Below are positions 14,663 to 22,409 of a DNA stretch of 64,000 bases, piece by piece. Below the pieces are notes generated by a model. That model did not search any database. It worked only from the letters and a program-made list of their open reading frames with translations, and was not told the origin of the DNA. The stretch covers positions 62,001-126,000 of IMG/VR virus record IMGVR_UViG_3300028676_000003, one strand, 5' to 3'. The position numbers were made by a program, and so were the translations under genes. Numbering within the stretch: the stretch's first letter is position 1; every line of letters starts with the position of its first letter. Origin of the DNA: a virus.

Positions 14663-15780
14663 TGAATAATTTAGATAAACAATATCAAAACCTACTTCAA
14701 GACATTCTTGATAACGGTAATGTAAAAGGAGACAGAACTGGAACTGGAACGATTTCAACGTTCGGACGACAATTTCGTCATAATATGAAAGATGGTTTTC
14801 CACTTCTTACAACAAAAAAGGTTCCATTTAAGCTAGTTTTAACTGAACTTATTTGGTTTCTTAAAGGAGATACCAACATTAAGTTCCTTGTTGATAACGG
14901 ATGTAATATTTGGAATGGTGATGCTTACAAGAATTACATAAATAATTCTAAATCAACCAAAGAAGGTCCTGATTGGATGCAACATGATGTTGATTTTCAG
15001 TATCTAACTATGGACGAATTCGTATCTAGAATCAAAGATGATGAGGGTTTTGCTAGAAAATGGGGTGAATTAGGACCTGTTTATGGAAAGCAATGGAGAG
15101 ATTGGGAAGTAAACGAATTGGGTGATGGTGCTTATGCAACAACAAATGATGATGGTTATATGAAACAATCATTTTTTGGTCATGTCGATATTAAAAGAAT
15201 TGACCAAATTGCCGATATCATTCAAGAAATAAAAACAAACCCTGATTCAAGAAGACTTATTGTTAGTGCTTGGAACGTTGGAAAGATTAACGAGATGGTA
15301 TTGCCGCCTTGTCATAACTTCTTCCAATTTTATACAAGAGAATTAACTCATAATGAGAGAATGGTAATATGGCAAAACCAACAGGATGGTAGAAGTGAAT
15401 TTATTATGGAGTGTTTAGATAATATTCCTAGAAGAGCTATTAGCCTTATGTGGAACCAACGTAGTGTTGACACATTCCTTGGATTACCTTTCAACATAGC
15501 ATCTTATGGTCTTTTACTTGAAATCATCGCTACAGAAGTTAATATGGTTGCTGAGGAATTGATTGGTAACTTGGGTGATACTCACTTATATACAAATCAT
15601 TTGGAACAAGCCAAGGAACAAATTGGTAGAGATTCATTTGATTTACCAAAAATTAAAATTAATGATTCTTGGAAATTTGGTTCAAGTTCGCCAATATTTG
15701 CTGACAAGTTAGAACTAGAAATGTTCGAATTACTAGATTATAAATCACACGGAGTAATAAAAGCTCCATTATCAAATTAA
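14662..15780 (+). CDS. thyA: Thymidylate synthase
   Basis: 372 aa. The canonical order is present: DRTGTGT, FPLLTTKK, TELIWFLKGDTNI, GPVYGKQWRDW, SRRLIVSAWNV, catalytic cysteine 217 in LPPCHNFFQFY, FNIASYGLLLEIIA and GDTHLYTNH. It converts dUMP to dTMP with methylene-tetrahydrofolate. It is about 100 residues longer than the 264-aa bacterial enzyme. Extra segments lie at about 85-130 and 150-177, and an inserted stretch lies between FQFY and the downstream QRSVD motif. Last gene of the rightward early operon; a terminator follows. Confidence 0.96.
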   Translation: MNNLDKQYQNLLQDILDNGNVKGDRTGTGTISTFGRQFRHNMKDGFPLLTTKKVPFKLVLTELIWFLKGDTNIKFLVDNGCNIWNGDAYKNYINNSKSTKEGPDWMQHDVDFQYLTMDEFVSRIKDDEGFARKWGELGPVYGKQWRDWEVNELGDGAYATTNDDGYMKQSFFGHVDIKRIDQIADIIQEIKTNPDSRRLIVSAWNVGKINEMVLPPCHNFFQFYTRELTHNERMVIWQNQQDGRSEFIMECLDNIPRRAISLMWNQRSVDTFLGLPFNIASYGLLLEIIATEVNMVAEELIGNLGDTHLYTNHLEQAKEQIGRDSFDLPKIKINDSWKFGSSSPIFADKLELEMFELLDYKSHGVIKAPLSN

Positions 15781-15783
15781 ATT

Positions 15784-15808
15784 AAAGCATCGTTTAGATG
15801 CTTTTTTT
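15784..15808 (+). terminator. Intrinsic terminator after thyA
   Basis: AAAGCATC (15784-15791) pairs with GATGCTTT (15797-15804), followed by T7. Confidence 0.85.
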
Positions 15809-15818
15809 GTTTTCTATA

Positions 15819-15826
15819 ATATTTAT
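15819..15826 (+). promoter_or_regulatory. ATATTTAT late-type promoter motif
   Basis: TAATATTTATAAATAAAG, 17 nt before ATG 15844; first late-type motif of the head gene block. Confidence 0.55.
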
Positions 15827-15843
15827 AAATAAAGATAAAAATT

Positions 15844-16089
15844 ATGGCAAAAATTAATGATATTCACAGTATTATCGTATCTGCGGATGCTCCTATCTTC
15901 AGCGCACACACTTACACTGAGATACTTGGTGGAACAGCTGGGTGTTCGGTAACTCTTAACGGTACAGCCGTTGAAATTGCTCCTAGTTCAAGTATTAGTA
16001 TTTGGGTTAGAACAATTAGTGGTGGAGCGGGTTGTTACTTATTGGGTGACAATAGAGATGTAACTCAAGGAAGTCCAACAGTTGGATAA
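15844..16089 (+). CDS. Small beta-rich virion-type protein (81 aa)
   Basis: Begins MAKINDIHSIIVSADAPIFSAH. It is rich in Ala/Gly/Ser/Thr/Ile and almost free of charge, with alternating strand patterns (SIIVSAD, CSVTLNGTAVEI, SSSISIWVRTISGG). This composition is typical of small capsid-decoration or head-completion proteins. It has its own late-type motif and sits directly before the head genes. The structural role is inferred from composition and place only. Confidence 0.55.
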   Translation: MAKINDIHSIIVSADAPIFSAHTYTEILGGTAGCSVTLNGTAVEIAPSSSISIWVRTISGGAGCYLLGDNRDVTQGSPTVG

Positions 16090-16109
16090 CAACTTTGGTT
16101 AAAACCTAG

Positions 16110-16117
16110 ATATTTAT
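16110..16117 (+). promoter_or_regulatory. ATATTTAT late-type promoter motif
   Basis: TAGATATTTATATAACAT, 30 nt before ATG 16148. Confidence 0.55.
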
Positions 16118-16147
16118 ATAACATAAAAGAAAACAAAAATATTTAAT

Positions 16148-16870
16148 ATGAAAAACAATAACATAAATGTAAACCCAATTGGTTTAAAAGGTTCTGAAGT
16201 TAACGCTCGTATGAAAGAGTTAATGGGAATTAGCACTATCAACGAAAACAAAACCAATTCTAAGGTTGAATTAACTAAGATTGGTCCTGATGGGAAGTCT
16301 TATGCTATCATAAGAGAAAACCATAAATACTTTATCAAAAGCAGTGAAAAAACCAAAGGTTTAATTGCTGAAGATTTTAGCTACATTGGTGGTTTAAAAA
16401 ACAAAACTTCTGAAGCTTACGATTCATATGCTAGTGCTATCAAACACTTGAACATCAACTTTAAATCACTTGCTGATGCACATGGTCAAGGTGGTGATAT
16501 CAACGTGTTCAAAAACGACAACTTGATTAATGAATCAGGTGTTGCTGGATTCTCTAATCATAGTGGTAACGGTTTCTCAGGTGCTGGTAACATGGAAGGT
16601 AACACTCCATTATACGAAGATACTGAAGAAGTAACTGAAGGTTATGATGACGAACCATACTACGACGATGTTAAAGGTAAAAAAAGCGACAGATGGGATT
16701 CTGATGATGCTGACGACAAAGAAAGCGATGATGCTGATGATATGTCAGAAGCTGAATTGGCTGTTGATGCTATCCTACAAGAAACTGAAGGTAAGAGATT
16801 ATCTATCCGTTTTGCTATGGAGAACATGGACGCTATCATTGAGTCTATCGACGTAAAAAAAAAAGACTAG
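16148..16870 (+). CDS. Virion-type protein, short (unshifted) form
   Basis: 240 aa in the zero frame, ending VKKKD-stop just after a run of ten A. The N-terminal half (KSYAIIRENHKYFIKSSEK, then GLIAEDFSYIGGLKNK) is a compact folded domain. The second half is acidic and low-complexity (DRWDSDDADDKESDDADD). It contains (L/I)xE sites such as LINE and ILQE. Probably a structural or head-core component. The product is shorter than the coding potential of the locus because the next frame continues without a start codon. Confidence 0.6.
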   Translation: MKNNNINVNPIGLKGSEVNARMKELMGISTINENKTNSKVELTKIGPDGKSYAIIRENHKYFIKSSEKTKGLIAEDFSYIGGLKNKTSEAYDSYASAIKHLNINFKSLADAHGQGGDINVFKNDNLINESGVAGFSNHSGNGFSGAGNMEGNTPLYEDTEEVTEGYDDEPYYDDVKGKKSDRWDSDDADDKESDDADDMSEAELAVDAILQETEGKRLSIRFAMENMDAIIESIDVKKKD

Positions 16871-17715
16871 TTAAAGAAGAAAAATATACATTAAAGGTTG
16901 CGAGCCCTGCGCCAGCACCTGTTCCACAACCCCAAGAACCAGCACCTACTGCTGGTTTTGGTGCTTCTGAAAACCCTGAACCAACTGATAAACCATTCAA
17001 CGATGAACCGTTTGATGCTGGTGTTGAGGCCGATGAAGAAACAGACCCAAAAAGATACATTGAACAATTAACTGGAAAGCTTGGACAATCACTTAGACAA
17101 TATACGTCTAGTATTGGTCGTCCTGATTTCGACCTTGAAAAGTTCGCAATAAATTCATTATTGTCAGCTACTCATACCGCTGAAATGGATGAAAAAGATA
17201 GAGAAGATATAATAACTAAAGTTAACACAGCTGGTAACAATGATGACGATTCAGAGAATTCTGATTTTGATAGTACTGACCGTACTCCCGATAATAACGA
17301 TGGTAGTAACGATGGGGGTAATGATGAGTTTGGCGGTGATGCTGAATTTGGGAATGATAACGATGAAGAAGACTTGGAAGAAGTCCAAATATACGAAAAC
17401 GAAAGTCTTTTTCTTGAAGAGCCAGTGAGATGTAATATGTTTCAGCATGGGTCGAATGATATTTTAGATGAAACTCTTAATGAGGGCTTGATTAATCAAA
17501 AAAAAAGTAGTATCTTTGAAAAAAGATATTTAAAGTCTAAATTACAAGAAAGTTTTAATCAAGAAGAAGAAATGAAGAACAACGAAGAACCATTAACTGC
17601 ACCTGCGCCTGTCGTTAAACCTGACGTAAAGCCTGACGTGGCACCAAGTAGAAGAAATAAACCCTTCTTACCGATGCCTGAAGTGCAACCAGACCCTAAA
17701 GCTAAGAATGAGTAA
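16148..17715 (+). CDS. Virion-type protein, long form by -1 frameshift
   Basis: Shifting back one base in the A10 run (16855-16864) joins the 240-aa frame to a frame open to 17715, giving about 522 aa. The joined part reads RLVKEEKYTLKV, then a Pro/Ala linker (PAPAPVPQPQEPAPT), a helical module (RYIEQLTGKLGQSLRQY ... FAINSLLSATH), an Asp/Asn-rich acidic stretch, and LNEG and LQES sites. The first ATG in the second frame lies inside the helical module, so it is unlikely to start there. Programmed slippage, or a sequence error in the A-run, would both explain this. Confidence 0.7.
16855..16864 (+). other. A10 slippery run at a frame junction
   Basis: Zero-frame codons GTA AAA AAA AAA GAC TAG. 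The A-AAA-AAA heptamer permits -1 tandem slippage, and the run also suits transcriptional slippage. The zero-frame stop follows 4 nt after the run. Confidence 0.65.
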
Positions 17716-18128
17716 TGAAAGACTTATTCTTAATCTACATCAACGTAGTTGGTAAGGATTACACAGGGAACTTCATCTATGAATTCATATTGTCAGATAC
17801 AATAGAAGACATAGATGGAGAAGAATGGGACACGTTTCCAGCTTCGGGAAGACCAGCACCACCACATGTTAATTTCATTAAAAAGGTAGGTCGTCTCGAA
17901 ACTGAAATTCAATTGGATGTAATTCAAAATAGTGATACGTTCGCTGTTTGGGATGCAGTCGATGGAGTTATAGCTTTGGCTTGGGAATATATCAATGCAT
18001 ATGATTCATATCCTGAGAAAAGACTTTGTTTTAAATTTGGTGAACCAATTGAAGAAGTTGAGGCCAAGTTATATGAAAAAGACCTAATACTAGACTATAA
18101 ATACAAAACACATGAAAAAACTAAATAA
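17715..18128 (+). CDS. Hypothetical protein (137 aa)
   Basis: Start overlaps the preceding stop (TAATG at 17713-17717). Begins MKDLFLIYINVVGKDYTGNFIYEFILSD, an alternating-strand pattern, and contains EEWDTFPASGRPAPP and ETEIQLDVIQNSDTFAVWDAVDG. A compact soluble alpha/beta protein without cysteine or membrane motifs. Located among virion-precursor genes and overlapping the next by 17 nt. Function unknown. Confidence 0.6.
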   Translation: MKDLFLIYINVVGKDYTGNFIYEFILSDTIEDIDGEEWDTFPASGRPAPPHVNFIKKVGRLETEIQLDVIQNSDTFAVWDAVDGVIALAWEYINAYDSYPEKRLCFKFGEPIEEVEAKLYEKDLILDYKYKTHEKTK

Positions 18129-19203
18129 TGAGAGCTTAAATGTAACTACGGACCAACTTACAAAGGATGCAAATCTTAAAAGATACTTGCAGACACCTGA
18201 TGCTAAGAAAACACCTATTAACATTGTTGATAAGAACTCAAATACTGCTACGGCAACAAACTCAACATCTCCTACTACAACTACACTTGGTGAAGGAGAC
18301 ATGATTGAACCACAAGACCAAGCAACTCTTAAGTATCTTTCAAATCTACAAGACGCAAACGGTCAAGTTTCACAACCATTCGAAATCAACGCAAGAAAAT
18401 ACCAAATGGTAAGAGCTATGCAACCTGATAGACAAGTTGTACCTGCTGTTTATTCTCTTGATGAAATGGACGAACAAGGCCAAAATAAATTGTATTCAGT
18501 AGAAGAATTTGATAGAAGCATAGCTACACCCGCACGTCAAATGATGGAGAATAAACCTGTTCCTAGCGAAGACCCTCATTTCTCTAAAATGGCTGAACTT
18601 AGTAGAAACAATGAAACTATCGATTATCTAAATACTGATGATATGGCAGGTTCTAAACACTTCTTTATAAACAAGAAAACTGGTGAAGTAATCGCTAAAT
18701 TTGGTAATACAAGAGACATGATTAAATCAGGTATCAAGTTAAGTGAAGATGAGGACTATATGGATGCTAAGGCACTTAGAAGACACAGACTTGGAAAGTT
18801 GCTTAACAATGATGAAGAATTAGATGAAGCGGTAAATGTAGGTAAGCTTCAACAAGACGTAAAAAAATTATCTAAATTGATTAAGGATAAATTCGTAATC
18901 GCTTTAGAGAAAATAAACACACCGCTTGAACAATCACAATTTTTGGTTGCAATGGCAAAAGAAATTGGTGTACCTTTTAGCAAGCTAACAAGTATTATCA
19001 ATTCATTCAAAGACATATCTAAGGACCAAGACACGCTTAGTTCAATGACTTCGTTAGATGCCGATTCAGGTATTGACACAAGCTCAACAACTGGTGCTAT
19101 AGCCGAAGGGAGTAGAATAATAACAAAAAATGATTTGTTGGAATCACTAAAACCAATTTCAACAAGAATAAAAGTAAAAGACATAAAGAATGGCAGATTA
19201 TAA
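18112..19203 (+). CDS. Virion-associated-type hypothetical protein (363 aa)
   Basis: N-terminus MKKLNNESLNVTTDQLT, then a Thr/Ser/Asn-rich linker around residues 40-62. A central region with SKHFFINKKTGEVIAKFGN (strand-turn-strand) is followed by a helical C-terminal part (LQQDVKKLSKLIKDKFVIALEKI). It contains several (L/I)xE sites near its ends. It overlaps both neighbours by 14-17 nt, so it is translated with the head block. Probably a head or head-core component; no family recognised. Confidence 0.6.
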   Translation: MKKLNNESLNVTTDQLTKDANLKRYLQTPDAKKTPINIVDKNSNTATATNSTSPTTTTLGEGDMIEPQDQATLKYLSNLQDANGQVSQPFEINARKYQMVRAMQPDRQVVPAVYSLDEMDEQGQNKLYSVEEFDRSIATPARQMMENKPVPSEDPHFSKMAELSRNNETIDYLNTDDMAGSKHFFINKKTGEVIAKFGNTRDMIKSGIKLSEDEDYMDAKALRRHRLGKLLNNDEELDEAVNVGKLQQDVKKLSKLIKDKFVIALEKINTPLEQSQFLVAMAKEIGVPFSKLTSIINSFKDISKDQDTLSSMTSLDADSGIDTSSTTGAIAEGSRIITKNDLLESLKPISTRIKVKDIKNGRL

Positions 19204-20473
19204 AAAAATCGCAGAAGAAGCTTTAAGAAGAGCGCAACAAGGCAAACCTAAACCAACTCTTAATGAGAGTGTTGTTTATCCTGATGGATTAACTGAAAGA
19301 ATGCACCCTGAATTAGAAGTTGAATTGGCCGAGCAAAAACACTCTTTGGGTAAACACCCTATCTTCCCTGAAGGAGATGAGACTTCTTTTGAACAAAAGA
19401 TTATGGGTGAGCGTTTTAGCGAAGTTGCTAAACGTTACAAAAAAGCTTTCGATTGTGATGATATTGATAACAAGTTACTATTAAGCCAAATGATGCCTCT
19501 TGTTGATGAGGCTATGAAAATGGAAGGTAAACATAAAAAAGACCTTGAAGAATTGGCTGTTAAGATGATTCGTGAAGAATATGATATGGGAGAGGATGTT
19601 GTTGAAATACACGCTGAACTTACACCAAAAATCAGTCTTATTGGAACAAAGAAAAATCCTAAACCAATGTCAGTTGAGATGGAATTTAATAACCACAACG
19701 ATATTACAAGTGCTAACGAAGAAGTTTATAAAAGACGTTTCCTTAATGCTATGACACAAGGTGCCGCTAAGAAATGTAATCACATGTTCCACATGGTAGA
19801 TGAAGAACTAAGTGACATGGAACCTAGACTTGGTAATGTATATTCTAAGATGATGGCGGCCGCTGATTACATGTATTATGTAATCCCTAAGATGGAAAAC
19901 GGTACAACTGGTGGTATTGTTAAGGTTCAATTTCCAACTGCAAAGAATCCAAAAGCTGTTATCTATGCTCAAGCAATGGTTTTCCCTGTTCTTATTCATG
20001 AATTGGTTAAGGGTGTTATGGAATTGCTTTCAGCACACGGACTTCCAAAAGATAAACAAATTGGTGAATATGTTATCAATAAAGCAGATTTCTTGGCCGC
20101 TGAGCCTTGGGATATGAGACTTGGCCCTGCATTATGGGAAAGATTTACAAGTCAAATCGACCCTGCTGATTTTGAATTGAAACATCATATTTATTCTGAA
20201 TTAGCCGCATTGCCAGTAAGAGAATTCAATCAAAAGATGAAAGAAATAATGGCTGGAACCAAAGAAGGAAAGAATTTAATCAAACACATGGTTAACGAAA
20301 TCAGAAATGGACTTCAAGAGGAAGATTATAATATTGCAATGGATGAAATTTCAAGCAAAGGTGCTAAAAAAGAAACACCACAACAAGATGATACTTTTGA
20401 CTTGGGTGACTTCTTAAATCTTGGAAATGAAGATGATGATGAAGATACATATGACTACGACGATTTATTCTAA
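19190..20473 (+). CDS. Hypothetical virion-block protein (427 aa)
   Basis: Begins MADYKKIAEEALRRAQQGKPKPTLNESVV, an amphipathic helix with an LNE-S site. The long middle is mixed alpha/beta with AKKCNHMFHMVDEEL and LIHELVKGVMELLSAHG. HELVKG resembles but does not complete an HExxH zinc site. The tail is acidic (DLGDFLNLGNEDDDEDTYDYDDLF), as in head-core or genome-bound proteins. Last gene before a terminator and the terminase. Probably a virion protein of unknown role. Confidence 0.6.
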   Translation: MADYKKIAEEALRRAQQGKPKPTLNESVVYPDGLTERMHPELEVELAEQKHSLGKHPIFPEGDETSFEQKIMGERFSEVAKRYKKAFDCDDIDNKLLLSQMMPLVDEAMKMEGKHKKDLEELAVKMIREEYDMGEDVVEIHAELTPKISLIGTKKNPKPMSVEMEFNNHNDITSANEEVYKRRFLNAMTQGAAKKCNHMFHMVDEELSDMEPRLGNVYSKMMAAADYMYYVIPKMENGTTGGIVKVQFPTAKNPKAVIYAQAMVFPVLIHELVKGVMELLSAHGLPKDKQIGEYVINKADFLAAEPWDMRLGPALWERFTSQIDPADFELKHHIYSELAALPVREFNQKMKEIMAGTKEGKNLIKHMVNEIRNGLQEEDYNIAMDEISSKGAKKETPQQDDTFDLGDFLNLGNEDDDEDTYDYDDLF

Positions 20474-20481
20474 AAGATACT

Positions 20482-20507
20482 AAAAGGGCCTTAATTGGCC
20501 CTTTTTT
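20482..20507 (+). terminator. Intrinsic terminator
   Basis: AAAAGGGCC (20482-20490) pairs with GGCCCTTTT (20497-20505); separates the precursor genes from the terminase unit. Confidence 0.85.
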
Positions 20508-20562
20508 ATTACCCATAAATTAGGAGTAATCTTGTAACCCTTAATTTTTAGGCATTTGCGAC

Positions 20563-20570
20563 ATATTTAT
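20563..20570 (+). promoter_or_regulatory. ATATTTAT late-type promoter motif
   Basis: GACATATTTATAAGAAAC, 21 nt before the terminase ATG at 20592; it lies within an upstream in-frame extension, arguing for the later start. Confidence 0.55.
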
Positions 20571-20591
20571 AAGAAACTAAAACTTATAATT

Positions 20592-22361
20592 ATGTTAACA
20601 ACAAATGAAATATTTAAGGAATATTCTAAGTGTTTGATGAATCCAGCATACGCTATTGAAACGTATTTGGAAACATTCGATAAAACACAAGAAGGTTTTG
20701 TGCCGTTTAAACTATTTCCAAGACAGCATGAAATTATCAAAGCATACGATAAACACAGATTTAATATTGTAACAAAACCAAGACAAGCTGGTGTATCAAC
20801 AACTACTGCCGCTTATATGTCTATCAAGGTTGGTTGGGCTGACCCTGAGAACCCTGAGAGTATTCTTATTATTGCCAATAAACAAGAACTTGCATTTGAG
20901 TTCTTAGGAAAGATTAAAGATTTCTTAAGACAACTTCCAAGATGGGTTTGGGGTGAAGAATACTATGGAACACCACAAAAAGAAGGTAAATCTATTTTTA
21001 ATACAGATTCAAAAAAAGAAATCAAATTACCAAATGGAAGCCGTGTTAAAGCCGTTGCGACATCTAAGGATGCCCTTCGTGGATTTACACCAACTTATCT
21101 TGTAATGGATGAGGCCGCTTATATTGATAATGGAGCTGAGGTGTTTGGTGCCGCTCTTACATCGTTAGGTACTGGGGGTAGAGCTACCCTTATTTCTACA
21201 CCTAATGGTATGGATGCTTTATACTACAAAACATATGACCAAGCTATCAATAAAAGAAATAACTTTAATGTTATTGAAATGAAATGGTACGAAGACTTAC
21301 GTTATAATAAAGACTTACGTTGGATTAGAGGTGATGAAGAAGAAGAAGAACCTGATAAGTTATCATTCGCAACATATGAACAAAGAATCAAGGACGGTTG
21401 GAAACCAACATCTTCTTGGTATGAGGAAATGTGTCTTGGTATGAACAACGATGAAAAAATGATTGCTCAAGAGCTTGATGTATCATTCATTGGTTCAGGG
21501 GGTAATATCATCAACGAGAAATATATAGAATATCAAGAAAAAAATAATGTTCAAAAACCAATGTTATATTTTGGGCCTGAACAAGAAACTTGGGTTTGGG
21601 CTGAACCTAAAGAAGGACACCAATACATTATGGGTGTCGATGTAGCTAGAGGTGATGGTGCCGATGCTTCAACTATTGTTATTATTGATTTTACAACAAT
21701 GGAACAAGTTATGGAATACCAAGCTAAGATTCAACCCGATTTGCTTGCACACGTTGTGTTTGAATGGGGTAATCGTTATAAAGCTTATACTGTCGTAGAT
21801 ATTACTGGTGGTATGGGTGTTTCTACAGTACTTAAGCTTCTTGAATTAAACTACAAACACTTACACTACGATACTACTGTTGGGAAGATTCTTTCACCTA
21901 AACAAAGAAATATGCAAATTATGAATAATTCTGAAAAAATCCCAGGTTTCCAAGCCAATGGTGTACGTACATCTATGGTTGCAAATCTAGAATACAGAAT
22001 TAGAGAAAACCACGTAAAGATTCGTTCATCAAGAATGATTTCTGAAATGAAAACATTTATCTATGATAAGAATGGTCGTCCTGACCACATGGCTGGATAT
22101 CATGATGATTTACTTATGTCACTAGGTATGGCTTTATGGGTATTGGATAATTCATTCAAAAATTTAGAAAGACTTGAAGCTCAAACTAAAGCTATTCTTA
22201 ATTCTTGGATGAGTACTGGAACTCAACACACTTTGAATAGTGTTGATGCTAGTGGTAAAGAGGTAAGAAAACCAGTTCATGCGAAGCCATTTGTGAACCC
22301 ACGTGACCCAAAAGGTGAACATATGTGGTTATTTGCTGGTATGGCTGGTAATAAAAGGTAA
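20592..22361 (+). CDS. terL: Terminase large subunit (T4 gp17-like)
   Basis: 589 aa from ATG 20592 (MLTTNEIFKEY); the frame is open from ATG 20556 but that start lies upstream of the promoter motif. ATPase: adenine-motif region, Walker A KPRQAGVST (62-70), Walker B LVMDEA (170-175), coupling motif ISTPNG. Nuclease of RNase H fold: GVDVARGDGADAST, VVDITGGMG and HDDLLMSLGMAL supply the acidic metal ligands. It powers DNA translocation into the prohead and cuts the concatemer. The next gene, the portal, is its docking partner. Confidence 0.96.
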   Translation: MLTTNEIFKEYSKCLMNPAYAIETYLETFDKTQEGFVPFKLFPRQHEIIKAYDKHRFNIVTKPRQAGVSTTTAAYMSIKVGWADPENPESILIIANKQELAFEFLGKIKDFLRQLPRWVWGEEYYGTPQKEGKSIFNTDSKKEIKLPNGSRVKAVATSKDALRGFTPTYLVMDEAAYIDNGAEVFGAALTSLGTGGRATLISTPNGMDALYYKTYDQAINKRNNFNVIEMKWYEDLRYNKDLRWIRGDEEEEEPDKLSFATYEQRIKDGWKPTSSWYEEMCLGMNNDEKMIAQELDVSFIGSGGNIINEKYIEYQEKNNVQKPMLYFGPEQETWVWAEPKEGHQYIMGVDVARGDGADASTIVIIDFTTMEQVMEYQAKIQPDLLAHVVFEWGNRYKAYTVVDITGGMGVSTVLKLLELNYKHLHYDTTVGKILSPKQRNMQIMNNSEKIPGFQANGVRTSMVANLEYRIRENHVKIRSSRMISEMKTFIYDKNGRPDHMAGYHDDLLMSLGMALWVLDNSFKNLERLEAQTKAILNSWMSTGTQHTLNSVDASGKEVRKPVHAKPFVNPRDPKGEHMWLFAGMAGNKR

Positions 22362-22409
22362 TTACTATTTAATTACTGGAAAAAATGATTATAATTTAAT
22401 AAAAAAACT

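Noticed and set aside
19190-20473. Zinc peptidase call from LIHELVKG.
   Set aside because: HELVK lacks the second His of HExxH, and no third ligand is evident.
20556-20591. Upstream ATG extension of the terminase gene.
   Set aside because: The extension encodes MRHIYKKLKLII across the ATATTTAT promoter box; the ATG at 20592 has normal spacing to that box.
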